Shown: one piece after another, positions 10,109-17,944 of the stretch | Layout of the letters: every line of letters starts with the position of its first letter | Numbering within the stretch: position 1 is the stretch's first letter | DNA from: Persephonella atlantica | GTDB lineage: Bacteria; Aquificota; Aquificia; Aquificales; Hydrogenothermaceae | Reading direction: 5' to 3' | DNA length: 64,000 bases | Assembly: GCF_016617615.1 (NCBI RefSeq) | Contig: NZ_JAACYA010000002.1 | Span: 682,001 to 746,000 of the forward strand | Translations under genes and position numbers: made by a program | Notes under the pieces: model-generated | Seen by the model: only the letters and a program-made list of their open reading frames with translations | Databases searched by the model: none | What the model was told of the DNA's origin: nothing

Positions 10109-11149
10109 TTATTGAAGAGATATCTTTCTGATAAGCTCAATGTCATCCAGTGCCTGACCTATTCCCCTTGCAACAGCTGTCAGTGGGTCTTCACAGTAGT
10201 AAACAGGAAGATTTGTCTCCTCTCTTAATCTAACATCAAGTCCATGAAGGAGTGAACCTCCTCCAGCAAGAACAATTCCCCTTTCCACTATATCTGCTGA
10301 AAGTTCAGGAGGTGTTTTCTCAAGGGCAAGTCTTACAGCATTCACTATACTGTGAATAACGTTTTCCAGTGCTATTCTTATCTCTTCACCTTTTATCTCA
10401 ACACTTCCCGGAAGACCTCTCAGGTCTCTACCGGGAACAACCATCGTTTTCTGGTCTCTTTCTGAAGGATATGCCGAACCTAATTCTATTTTTATTCTCT
10501 CTGCAGACTGCTCACCAATAAGGAGGTTGTGGTTTCTCTTCATGTACTGGATAATGGCCTCATTCATCTCATCTCCAGCTATCTTTATGGACTCTGACAG
10601 CACAAGACCTGAAAGTGATATAACAGCAATTTCTGAAGTTCCACCGCCAATATCAACAATCATATTCCCACCGGGAGACTGGATAGGCAGACCTGCTCCC
10701 AGTGCTGCAGCCATAGGTTCTGCTATAAGGAAAACCTCCCTTGCTCCAGACTGTCTTGCAGCATCTATAACGGCTCTTTTTTCCACAGTTGTTATGCCGG
10801 AAGGAACACCTATAATAACCCGTGGCCTTGGTCTGAATATCTTGGAAAGGGACATGTTAGAGTGAACCTTCTTGATAAAGTACTTGAGCATCTCCTGTGT
10901 AACATCAAAATCCGCAATAACACCATCTCTCAGAGGCCTTATAACTTCTATCTCTGCTGGTGTCTTTCCTATCATCTGCTTTGATTCTTCACCAACGGCA
11001 ATAACTTTTCCTGTCCTTGTATCAAGGGATACAATAGAAGGCTCTGAAAGGACTATTCCCTTCCCTTTAACAAAAACCAGTGTGTTTGCCGTTCCTAAAT
11101 CAATACCAATATCATTAGAAAACAGTCCAATAATTTTGTCTAAAAACAT
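10109..11149 (-). CDS. mreB: Actin-like cell-shape protein MreB
   Basis: A 346-residue ATP-dependent filament protein lining the inner membrane and guiding side-wall synthesis. The actin-fold signatures are complete: DLGTANTLV (phosphate 1), the connect region IGVPSGITTVEKRA, DIGGGTSE (phosphate 2) and the adenosine motif GIVLAGGGSLLHG. The amphipathic N-terminus MFLDKIIGLF could bind membrane. It heads the operon, with GGAGGG before its ATG. It is divergent from dapA across about 80 AT-rich bases. Confidence 0.97.
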   Translation of the reverse strand: MFLDKIIGLFSNDIGIDLGTANTLVFVKGKGIVLSEPSIVSLDTRTGKVIAVGEESKQMIGKTPAEIEVIRPLRDGVIADFDVTQEMLKYFIKKVHSNMSLSKIFRPRPRVIIGVPSGITTVEKRAVIDAARQSGAREVFLIAEPMAAALGAGLPIQSPGGNMIVDIGGGTSEIAVISLSGLVLSESIKIAGDEMNEAIIQYMKRNHNLLIGEQSAERIKIELGSAYPSERDQKTMVVPGRDLRGLPGSVEIKGEEIRIALENVIHSIVNAVRLALEKTPPELSADIVERGIVLAGGGSLLHGLDVRLREETNLPVYYCEDPLTAVARGIGQALDDIELIRKISLQ

Positions 11150-11229
11150 ATTCCCTCCATTTTTAAGACTAAAAAAGCAAATATATTATAAACTATTATT
11201 AAAGACAAATTTCTCAAGTGGAGGTCAAG
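11150..11229. promoter_or_regulatory. Divergent mreB / dapA promoter region
   Basis: An 80-base AT-rich spacer between two divergent genes. On the minus strand a perfect TATAAT lies at 11190-11185, about 36 bases before mreB, but no well-spaced TTGACA-like box accompanies it. Rightward, GGAGGT (11219-11224) is the ribosome site of dapA. Both transcripts must begin here, but exact start sites cannot be read. Confidence 0.4.
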
Positions 11230-12111
11230 ATGTTTAAAGGCTCTATTGTTGCACTGATTACGCCATTTAAAAATGGCTCTATAGATAGGAAATCTTTAAA
11301 AAATCTTATAGATTTCCACGTAGAAAACGGAACAGATGCTATAGTTGTTGCAGGAACGACAGGAGAATCTGCAACCCTTACATTTCCTGAACACGAAGAA
11401 CTGATAAATCTTGCTGTTGAATATGCCGACAGGAGAATTCCTATTATTGCAGGAACAGGAGCTAATGCAACCCACGAAGCTATAGCCCTGACAAAATCAG
11501 CAGAAAAGGCAGGAGCTGACGGTTCACTCCAGATTGTCCCTTACTACAACAAGCCTACGCAGGAAGGAATATACCAGCACTTTAAGGCAATATGCGAGGA
11601 GACAAACATTCCCCTTATTTTATACAACATTCCATCCAGAACAGGAACAGACATGCTACCTGAAACATTTGCAAGGCTTTATGCAGACTTTCCCAATGTA
11701 ATAGGGATAAAGGAAGCCACAGGAAATGTTGCAAGGGTTTCAGAAACAATAAATCTGACAAACTCAGAAGTTGTTATCCTGTCAGGAGATGATGCCCTTA
11801 CACTACCAATGATGGCAGTAGGAGCAAAAGGAGTTATATCTGTTGCAAACAACTTAGTACCGCAGGACATAGCCCAGATGTGCAGACTTGCACTGGAAGG
11901 AAAGTTTGAAGAAGCAAGAAAGATACACGACAGATACTGGAAACTGTTTAAAACCCTGTTTATTGAAACAAATCCTATACCTGTAAAAACAGCAGCATAC
12001 CTTATGGGTCTGATAGACGACATAGAGATGAGACTTCCCCTTTACTACATGAAACCTGAAAACGAAGAAAAACTGAAACAGGTTCTAAAAGACTACGGGC
12101 TTATTCAGTAA
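11230..12111 (+). CDS. dapA: 4-hydroxy-tetrahydrodipicolinate synthase
   Basis: Condenses pyruvate with aspartate semialdehyde, the first committed step of lysine/diaminopimelate synthesis. It is a 293-residue TIM barrel with GTTGESATL, the tyrosine loop YYNKPTQEG and the Schiff-base lysine in GIKEATGN. A GTG at 11218 is in frame, but it lies inside the ribosome site; ATG at 11230 gives the family N-terminus MFKGSIVALITPF four bases after GGAGGT. No clear hairpin terminator was found after it, so some transcription could continue into the oxidoreductase 112 bases on. Confidence 0.96.
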   Translation: MFKGSIVALITPFKNGSIDRKSLKNLIDFHVENGTDAIVVAGTTGESATLTFPEHEELINLAVEYADRRIPIIAGTGANATHEAIALTKSAEKAGADGSLQIVPYYNKPTQEGIYQHFKAICEETNIPLILYNIPSRTGTDMLPETFARLYADFPNVIGIKEATGNVARVSETINLTNSEVVILSGDDALTLPMMAVGAKGVISVANNLVPQDIAQMCRLALEGKFEEARKIHDRYWKLFKTLFIETNPIPVKTAAYLMGLIDDIEMRLPLYYMKPENEEKLKQVLKDYGLIQ

Positions 12112-12223
12112 ATTTGCAAAACTGCAAACCTTCTCAGGCTCAAAGAGGCAAAAAAGGACAGAGTTTTTATGGCATTTTTTTTGCTTATTAACCAGACCTG
12201 TAAAACATTATGGAGGTAGATGT

Positions 12224-13039
12224 TTGAAAGTAGGTATAGTAGGAACAGGAAATATGGGCTCAAAATACATAAAAAAATTTGAGGTTTTAGGTTACGATGC
12301 AGTCCTTATAGACTTAGACGCCAGTAAACTATCCCAGTACCCAGAAAGATTCAACAAATATACACAGTTAGATGAAGCCTTAAAAAAAGAAAACATAACA
12401 CATCTTTTTATTGCAACAGACCCTAAATCCCACATTCCCCTTGCACTTAAAGGACTGGAAAGGGGAATAAACGTTATGGTAGAAAAACCGCCTGCCATCA
12501 ATCCATCACAGCTTGAAAAAGCTATAGAGTTCGCACAGAAAAAAAACACTGTCCTGTCTGTCTCAGAAATAGAGCTAAAATCCAGCATAGTGAGAAATCT
12601 GAACATAAATTCAGATGTTGAAGATGTCCACGCTTACAGACTGAATCTTGGAAGGGGGTACATAAATCCATTTTACGACCTTGCATGGCATGACCTGTAC
12701 ATCATGAACTACCTGTTTGGGGATTTTAGAATAAAAAAGGTTGTAGACAAAGGAGACATATATGACATCTACGGTGAAACACAAAACAGCGAGTTTTTTC
12801 TTCAGGTGGCATGGAGCCACAAATTTCTAAGGAGAGAATGGGAAATAATAACCCCTCAGCAGAGTATAAAGCTGAACTTTGCAGAAGACAGGATAGTATA
12901 TGAAGATGGAACAACAGTAGAAAAAGACGGTAAAGACAAATTAGAACTTATGATAAAACAGTTTGTTGAAAATCCTTCATTTGAAAGCTCCTACAGAGCA
13001 TTAAACATTCTAAAAGAGTTCAGTAAATTCACAGCATAA
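12224..13039 (+). CDS. Gfo/Idh/MocA-family NAD(P)-dependent oxidoreductase
   Basis: A 271-residue protein with a Rossmann N-terminus (VGIVGTGNMGSKYIKKF) and the family catalytic EKPP motif near residue 87 (NVMVEKPPAI). It is shorter than most family members (about 310-340 residues), with a reduced C-terminal beta-sheet domain. It starts at TTG, six bases after GGAGGT. A DegT-type aminotransferase follows after ten bases. Such pairs oxidise a sugar-nucleotide hydroxyl and then aminate it (for example WbpB/WbpE or WlbA/WlbC), so a 3-amino-sugar route is plausible. The substrate cannot be read from sequence. Confidence 0.85.
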   Translation: MKVGIVGTGNMGSKYIKKFEVLGYDAVLIDLDASKLSQYPERFNKYTQLDEALKKENITHLFIATDPKSHIPLALKGLERGINVMVEKPPAINPSQLEKAIEFAQKKNTVLSVSEIELKSSIVRNLNINSDVEDVHAYRLNLGRGYINPFYDLAWHDLYIMNYLFGDFRIKKVVDKGDIYDIYGETQNSEFFLQVAWSHKFLRREWEIITPQQSIKLNFAEDRIVYEDGTTVEKDGKDKLELMIKQFVENPSFESSYRALNILKEFSKFTA

Positions 13040-13049
13040 AGGAGAGGAG

Positions 13050-14105
13050 ATGATACCGATAATCAAACCTGTTTTTGGACCAGAAGAGGAAAAAACTGTT
13101 TTAGAAATTATGAAAAGTGGTCAGATAACAAGGGGAAAGTGGACATTAAAATTCAAAGAGGAGTTCAGCAGTTATACAGGGGTAACATTCTGCCATACTG
13201 TATGTAGCGGAACGGCAGCCCTCTACATAGCACTGAAAGCCCTTGGAATAAACAACAGAGAAGACAGGGTTATTGTTCCGTCAATGAGCTTTATGGCAAC
13301 CATAGATGCTGTTATACTGGCAGGGGGAACGCCTGTTGTCGTTGACATAGGAGAAGACTACTGCATCTCTCCAGAGGCTCTTGAAGAAGCTGTAGAAAAA
13401 TACAGCCCAAAGGTAGTAATACCTGTTCACCTATTTGGACAGACAGCAGATATGGACAGGATAAATCAGATATGCAGAGAAAAAGATATATACGTGTTAG
13501 AAGACGCAGCACAGGCTCACGGGGCAGAGTACAGAGGAAAAAAGGCAGGAAATTTAGGTGATATGGCAGCTTTTAGCTTTTATGCATCAAAAAATGTGGC
13601 AATGGGAGAAGGTGGAGCAATACTGACAAACGACGTTTACTTAGATGAAAAAATATCAAACTGGATAGAGTTTGGAGACCATCCTGCACTGAACCTGAGA
13701 ATAACAGAATTTCAGGCAGGTATTGGTTACTGGCAGTTGAAAAAGTTAGAGGAGACAAATGAAAAGAGAAGAAAAATAGCAAAACTGTACAATGAAGAGT
13801 TTAAAAATCTTCCCGGTCTTATTCTTCCCCAGGAGTTTGAAGGGAGAAAACATGTTTACCACATATACGCCCTGAGACATCCTGAGAGGGACAAGATAGT
13901 GGAACAGCTAATCCAGAAAGGTATTGGTGCAAGGGTTTATTACGAATACACACTGCATCAGCTGAGAAATGCTGAGCATTTAGACTGCAGTTTTGGTGAG
14001 CAGGTAAGCAGAGAGATATTTGCTATTCCTGTTCATGCTGCTTTGAAAAATGATGAGGTGTCGTATATCATAGAGACAGTCAAAGATATTATCAATAATC
14101 TATAG
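13050..14105 (+). CDS. DegT/DnrJ/EryC1/StrS-family aminotransferase
   Basis: A 351-residue fold-type-I PLP enzyme. The pyridoxal-phosphate lysine is K181 in the FSFYASKNVAMGEGG signature, the cofactor aspartate is in VLEDAAQAHGA, and SGTAALYIAL binds the phosphate. The family transaminates keto-sugar nucleotides. It follows the Gfo/Idh oxidoreductase and directly abuts ribH, whose ribosome site overlaps its stop. Its place among dapA, ribH and nusB is unusual, because these sugar enzymes normally sit in polysaccharide clusters. Confidence 0.88.
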   Translation: MIPIIKPVFGPEEEKTVLEIMKSGQITRGKWTLKFKEEFSSYTGVTFCHTVCSGTAALYIALKALGINNREDRVIVPSMSFMATIDAVILAGGTPVVVDIGEDYCISPEALEEAVEKYSPKVVIPVHLFGQTADMDRINQICREKDIYVLEDAAQAHGAEYRGKKAGNLGDMAAFSFYASKNVAMGEGGAILTNDVYLDEKISNWIEFGDHPALNLRITEFQAGIGYWQLKKLEETNEKRRKIAKLYNEEFKNLPGLILPQEFEGRKHVYHIYALRHPERDKIVEQLIQKGIGARVYYEYTLHQLRNAEHLDCSFGEQVSREIFAIPVHAALKNDEVSYIIETVKDIINNL

Positions 14106-14114
14106 GTGGTGAAG

Positions 14115-14579
14115 ATGAGACAGATAGAAGGACAGCTTAATGCAGAAGGGTTAAAGTTTGCCATTGTTGTAGGCAGGTTCAATAGCCTTATAACAGAAAA
14201 GCTGTTGGAAGGTGCTATCGACTGCATACTGAGACACGGAGGGTCGGAAGAGAACATAACAGTTATAAGAGTTCCTGGCTCTTTTGAGATACCTCTGACA
14301 GCAAAAAAGGCAGCAAAATCTGGCAAATACGACGCAGTTATCTGTCTTGGCGCTGTTATCAGAGGTGCAACACCCCATTTTGATTACGTAGCATCAGAAG
14401 TTACAAAAGGTATTGCACTTGTCACACTTGAAACAGAAATCCCGGTGGCATATGGTATATTAACCACAGATACTATAGAGCAGGCAGTGGAAAGGGCAGG
14501 AACAAAGATGGGAAATAAAGGATTTGATGCTGCTCTGACAGCAATAGAGATGGTAAATCTTTTGAAAGGAATGCATTAG
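14115..14579 (+). CDS. ribH: 6,7-dimethyl-8-ribityllumazine synthase
   Basis: The penultimate enzyme of riboflavin synthesis, normally a 60-mer or pentamer. The 154 residues contain the family blocks [46 protein letters not shown] (catalytic histidine) and [20 protein letters not shown]. Two GTG codons precede the chosen ATG at 14115 in frame, but they are part of the AGGTGGTGAAG ribosome site. nusB starts immediately after the stop, the common ribH-nusB arrangement. Confidence 0.96.
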   Translation: MRQIEGQLNAEGLKFAIVVGRFNSLITEKLLEGAIDCILRHGGSEENITVIRVPGSFEIPLTAKKAAKSGKYDAVICLGAVIRGATPHFDYVASEVTKGIALVTLETEIPVAYGILTTDTIEQAVERAGTKMGNKGFDAALTAIEMVNLLKGMH

Positions 14580-15017
14580 ATGGCAAAATCAGGTAGATAC
14601 AGAAAAAAAGCAAGAGAGATACTGTTCAGAACACTTTACACATATGACCTGAAAGGTGGAGACATATTTGAGATATTAGAAGAACACATTAAAGACTTCA
14701 GAGAAAAACTGTCAACAGAAACGTTAGAATACGTATACTCAACAGCAAAAGGGATATTAGACAGTTTAGATGAGATAGACAAAATAATTAAAGAAAACCT
14801 GAAAGAGTGGAGATTAGAGAGATTAGGTTATCCTGAAAGAGCTCTTCTCAGACTTGGTGTTTACGAGCTGCTCTTTTCAGAAATACCTGACAAAGGCAGA
14901 GTTTTTATAGATATATTAGACCTTGCAAAATGCTACATAAACAGTGAAGAATCTCTGAAATTTATAAACGGCGTTCTCAGCAGCATCTACAAAAAATACC
15001 AGAACGTGAAAGCATGA
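14580..15017 (+). CDS. nusB: Transcription antitermination factor NusB
   Basis: A 145-residue all-helical RNA-binding protein that with NusE (S10) binds boxA of rRNA leaders. It starts KARE-ILFRTLYTYDL and has the conserved RLGYPERALLRLGVYELLF block near residue 80 and a closing SLKFINGVLSSIYKK helix. The ATG follows the ribH stop without a gap, and the C-terminal end overlaps the phosphoesterase start by four bases, so translation is coupled through the cluster. Confidence 0.93.
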   Translation: MAKSGRYRKKAREILFRTLYTYDLKGGDIFEILEEHIKDFREKLSTETLEYVYSTAKGILDSLDEIDKIIKENLKEWRLERLGYPERALLRLGVYELLFSEIPDKGRVFIDILDLAKCYINSEESLKFINGVLSSIYKKYQNVKA

Positions 15018-15742
15018 GAATAGCAGTTCTATCGGACATACACGGAAACATTCACGCATTAGAAGCAGTTGAAAAAGACATAAAGGAAAACAGTATTGAC
15101 AGAATTTTCTGTCTTGGAGATATAATAAACTTTGGGGCACATCCAAAGGAAACGTTAGACTGGACACGGGAAAACTGTGATATTGTGATAAAAGGAGAAC
15201 ACGACATATTCGTTGCAGACCCTGACGAAGTGTTCCTCTCTAATCCCTTTGCCATAAAAGCAGCTGACTGGACTTACGACCAGCTTTCAGAAGAGGATTT
15301 TGATTACATCCGCTCTTTAGAAAACTTTTATGAAGAAAGGAATTTTATCCTTACACACGACGAGCCTTCCATTCCGGGGACGTACCACTTTTTAACTTCT
15401 CTGAGAGACGCAAAAGAAACATTTACCTGCTTTGAAAACAGATTCTGTTTTTATGGACATACACACCTTCAGATAGTCTTTGTAAAAAAGAATAAAGAGG
15501 TTTTCAGTGAAAAGTCAGAAAAGTATCACTTTTCAGAGGAAGAGCAGTTCCTTATATCAGCAGGCAGTGTGGGACAGCCAAGGGATAAAGACCCAAGGGC
15601 TGGATACGTTATCGTTGATACAGAAGAGAGATATATACAGCTCAGAAGAGTTAAATACAACGTGGAAAAGGCAGCCCGGGACATAATCAATGCTGGACTG
15701 CCTGAGGTTTTTGCAAACATACTGAAGATGAAAAAGGATTAA
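15014..15742 (+). CDS. Calcineurin-like metallophosphoesterase
   Basis: A 242-residue protein with the dinuclear-metal motifs of the YfcE/MJ0936-type phosphoesterases: DIHGNIHAL (DxH), GDIINFGAHP (GDxxxxG), GEHD in the place of GNHD, FILTH and YGHTHLQ. The GEHD change (Glu for the usual metal-binding Asn) is notable; Asn is a metal ligand, so activity or metal preference may differ. Likely substrates are phosphodiesters, but none can be assigned. It overlaps nusB by four bases and meets yajC tail to tail. Confidence 0.87.
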   Translation: MRIAVLSDIHGNIHALEAVEKDIKENSIDRIFCLGDIINFGAHPKETLDWTRENCDIVIKGEHDIFVADPDEVFLSNPFAIKAADWTYDQLSEEDFDYIRSLENFYEERNFILTHDEPSIPGTYHFLTSLRDAKETFTCFENRFCFYGHTHLQIVFVKKNKEVFSEKSEKYHFSEEEQFLISAGSVGQPRDKDPRAGYVIVDTEERYIQLRRVKYNVEKAARDIINAGLPEVFANILKMKKD

Positions 15743-16035
15743 TCTTTTTTCTCTACTTCCTCAAATGGAGCAGAGACTGCCGTTTTTAAAACCTTTATCA
15801 TTGTTCCTTCTGACACTTTAAGGGTAACAGTTTTCTCATCAATAGCCTTTATCTCTCCTATTATTCCTCCAGAGGTAACAACCTTATCCCCTTTTTTCAG
15901 GGAGTTTATAAACTCCTGATGTTTCTTTCTCTGCTGCTGCTGTGGTCTGTATAGCAGAAAATAAAAAATGGCTATCAGTATGACCATCCACAGAACAGCA
16001 CCTATAATACTGCTCATCGGGTCTGTGCCTTGCAT
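15739..16035 (-). CDS. yajC: Preprotein translocase accessory subunit YajC
   Basis: A 98-residue protein with one N-terminal membrane helix (residues 9-28) followed by RPQQQQRKKHQEFINSLKKGDKVVTSGGIIGEI, the YajC signature. It associates with SecDF-YidC at the inner membrane. Start ATG is preceded by AGGAGGTG. It stands alone rather than beside secD/secF, and is divergent from thrC. Confidence 0.95.
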   Translation of the reverse strand: MQGTDPMSSIIGAVLWMVILIAIFYFLLYRPQQQQRKKHQEFINSLKKGDKVVTSGGIIGEIKAIDEKTVTLKVSEGTMIKVLKTAVSAPFEEVEKKD

Positions 16036-16078
16036 AAAACACCTCCTGTTTTTGTTTGTTATATTCTAACTGTTTGAT

Positions 16079-16090
16079 TGACAATTGTCA
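16079..16090. promoter_or_regulatory. 12-bp perfect palindrome between yajC and thrC
   Basis: TGACAATTGTCA is its own reverse complement and lies between the divergent yajC (44 bases away) and thrC (69 bases away). It contains a -35-like TTGACA in the rightward direction (16078-16083) and TTGTCA leftward. It could be a shared operator or simply back-to-back -35 elements. No regulator is indicated. Confidence 0.4.
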
Positions 16091-16158
16091 TTATTTTTTA
16101 ATTACTGATAGTTTTATATTATAATTATTACTTCTACATTTCTTCGGAGGTCTACAAA

Positions 16159-17397
16159 TTGGCAAAAGTTAAAGCACTCAGATGCAAAGAATGCGGCAAA
16201 GAGTATCCTGTAGAACCTATTCATGTGTGTGAATATTGCTTTGGTCCCCTTGAGATAGAGTATGATTACGATGAGATAAAGAAGAACGTATCAAGGGAAA
16301 AGATTGAAAAAGGTCCCAAAAGCCTGTGGAGATACATTGACCTTCTTCCTGTAGAAAATCCTACCGTTGGACTGTCTGCCGGATTTACACCACTGATAAA
16401 GGCAGAGAAGCTTGGAAGAAAGTTAGGGCTGAACAACCTTTACATAAAAGATGACTCTGTTAACCACCCAACGCTGTCATTCAAAGACAGGGTTGTTGCT
16501 GTAGCCCTTTCAAAAGCCAAGGAGTTTGGATTTGACACTGCAGCCTGTGCATCAACAGGAAATTTAGCAAACTCTGTAGCAGCCAATGCAGCAGCTGCAG
16601 GAATGAACTGTTATGTTTTTATACCTGCAAATTTAGAAACAAACAAAATAATAGGCTCTCTTGTTTTTAATCCTACGGTTGTTGCCGTTGAAGGAAATTA
16701 CGACGACGTGAACAGACTGTCTTCCGAGATAGCAAACGAGTTTGGATGGGCTTTTGTTAACATAAATGTGAGACCTTTCTACTCAGAAGGTTCAAAAACA
16801 CTTGCATTTGAAGTGGCAGAGCAGCTTGGATGGAAAGCTCCAGACGCAGTTGTTGCTCCCCTTGCATCAGGCTCACTTTACACAAAAATATGGAAAGGCT
16901 TTAACGAGCTGAAAACAGTAGGACTGATATCAGATAAACCACCAAGAATGTATGGAGCTCAGGCCTCAGGATGTAGTCCCATTTATAAAGCATTCAAGGA
17001 AGGAAGAGACTGGATAATCCCAGAAAAACCAGACACAATTGCAAAATCTATTGCAATAGGAAACCCTGCAGATGGTCCCTATGCTGTAAAGGTTGGAAAA
17101 GAGAGCAACGGAGATATGGAAATCGCAACAAACGAGGAAATCATAGAAGGTATGAAACTCCTTGCAGAAACAGAAGGAATATTCACAGAAACAGCAGGTG
17201 GAACAACTATCGCCGTCCTGAAAAAGTTTGCTGAGAAAGGAGTCTTTGACCCAGATGAGATTGTTGTTGCTTACATTACAGGAAACGGATACAAAACAAT
17301 GGAAGTGTTAGAGGGACATCTAAATAAACCTGTTCACATAAAACCTTCTCTGCAGGAGTTTAAAGAGAAGGTGATAGGTATAAAAGTAGAAAACTAA
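16159..17397 (+). CDS. thrC: Threonine synthase
   Basis: A PLP-dependent enzyme converting O-phosphohomoserine to threonine. The 412 residues begin with a rubredoxin-like zinc ribbon (CKECG ... CEYCF), typical of archaeal/thermophile-type enzymes, followed by the PLP lysine in NPTLSFKDR-like HPTLSFKDRVV and the glycine-rich loop ASTGNLANSVA. The start is TTG at 16159, eight bases after GGAGG. A MoaD/ThiS-like carrier and a NIL-domain protein follow directly, a grouping that suggests a link to sulfur insertion into the aspartate family (homocysteine/methionine). Confidence 0.94.
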   Translation: MAKVKALRCKECGKEYPVEPIHVCEYCFGPLEIEYDYDEIKKNVSREKIEKGPKSLWRYIDLLPVENPTVGLSAGFTPLIKAEKLGRKLGLNNLYIKDDSVNHPTLSFKDRVVAVALSKAKEFGFDTAACASTGNLANSVAANAAAAGMNCYVFIPANLETNKIIGSLVFNPTVVAVEGNYDDVNRLSSEIANEFGWAFVNINVRPFYSEGSKTLAFEVAEQLGWKAPDAVVAPLASGSLYTKIWKGFNELKTVGLISDKPPRMYGAQASGCSPIYKAFKEGRDWIIPEKPDTIAKSIAIGNPADGPYAVKVGKESNGDMEIATNEEIIEGMKLLAETEGIFTETAGGTTIAVLKKFAEKGVFDPDEIVVAYITGNGYKTMEVLEGHLNKPVHIKPSLQEFKEKVIGIKVEN

Positions 17398-17408
17398 AGG
17401 AGGAGAAA

Positions 17409-17693
17409 ATGGCAGTAACAGTTAGAATACCAACAGCTTTAAGAAGAGTTACACAGGGTCAGGGAGAAGTTCAGGTTGAAGCCAAAACTATTGGAGAGCT
17501 GATAGATGCATTAGAAAAGGAGTTTCCCGGCATAAAAGAAAGACTCGTTGAGGAAAACGGAGAGATAAGAAAGTTTGTTAACTTCTTTGTAAATGATGAA
17601 GACATCAGATTTTTAAAAGGAAAAGACACAGAGCTGAAAGATGGCGACATAGTTGCCATTATACCGGCCATAGCAGGGGGAACGGAGGCTTAA
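17409..17693 (+). CDS. MoaD/ThiS-family sulfur-carrier-like protein with a C-terminal tail
   Basis: A 94-residue ubiquitin-fold protein (VTVRIPTALRRVTQGQGEV... NDEDIRFLKGKDTELKDGDIVAIIPAIAGG). The Gly-Gly that becomes a thiocarboxylate in MoaD and ThiS is present, but three residues (TEA) follow it, so the terminus would have to be trimmed before activation, as in known tailed carriers such as QbsE or HcyS. No JAMM protease or E1-like enzyme is adjacent. The bases encoding the tail (ACGGAGGCT) also form the ribosome site of the next gene, which offers another reason for its presence. Sandwiched between thrC and the NIL gene, with AGGAGG before its own ATG. Confidence 0.85.
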   Translation: MAVTVRIPTALRRVTQGQGEVQVEAKTIGELIDALEKEFPGIKERLVEENGEIRKFVNFFVNDEDIRFLKGKDTELKDGDIVAIIPAIAGGTEA

Positions 17694-17696
17694 AAC

Positions 17697-17939
17697 ATGG
17701 AATCTATAAAGCTAAAACTTATATACCCTGAAGACAAGATAAAAGAGCCTATCCTCAGTCAGGTATGCAAAAATTTTGATGTGATAATAAACATCAGAAA
17801 GGCAAACGTCACAGACACTATAGGCTGGTTAGAATTAGAGCTGACAGGTGAAGAAAATCAGATAGAACAGGCAATAAAGTTTATGGAATCTCAGGGGATA
17901 GAAGTTTCACCATTAGAAGGTCAGGTATTCACGGAGTAG
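17697..17939 (+). CDS. NIL-domain protein
   Basis: An 80-residue stand-alone NIL domain (KLKLIYPEDKIKEPILSQVCKNFDVIINI ... IEQAIKFMESQGIEVSPLE). This ferredoxin-like fold is known as the C-terminal methionine-sensing domain of MetN transporters and as part of the NIL-ferredoxin protein that acts in the methanogen homocysteine route. No iron-sulfur cysteines are present (only one Cys). It starts three bases after the MoaD-like stop and uses a ribosome site inside that gene. A role in homocysteine/methionine formation or sensing is inferred from family and position. Confidence 0.85.
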   Translation: MESIKLKLIYPEDKIKEPILSQVCKNFDVIINIRKANVTDTIGWLELELTGEENQIEQAIKFMESQGIEVSPLEGQVFTE

Positions 17940-17944
17940 GAGGA

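Noticed and set aside
12112-12223. Terminator or riboswitch after dapA
   Set aside because: There is a T-rich stretch and a loose GCAAAAAA/TTTTTTGC pairing across a 19-base loop, but no compact GC-rich hairpin.
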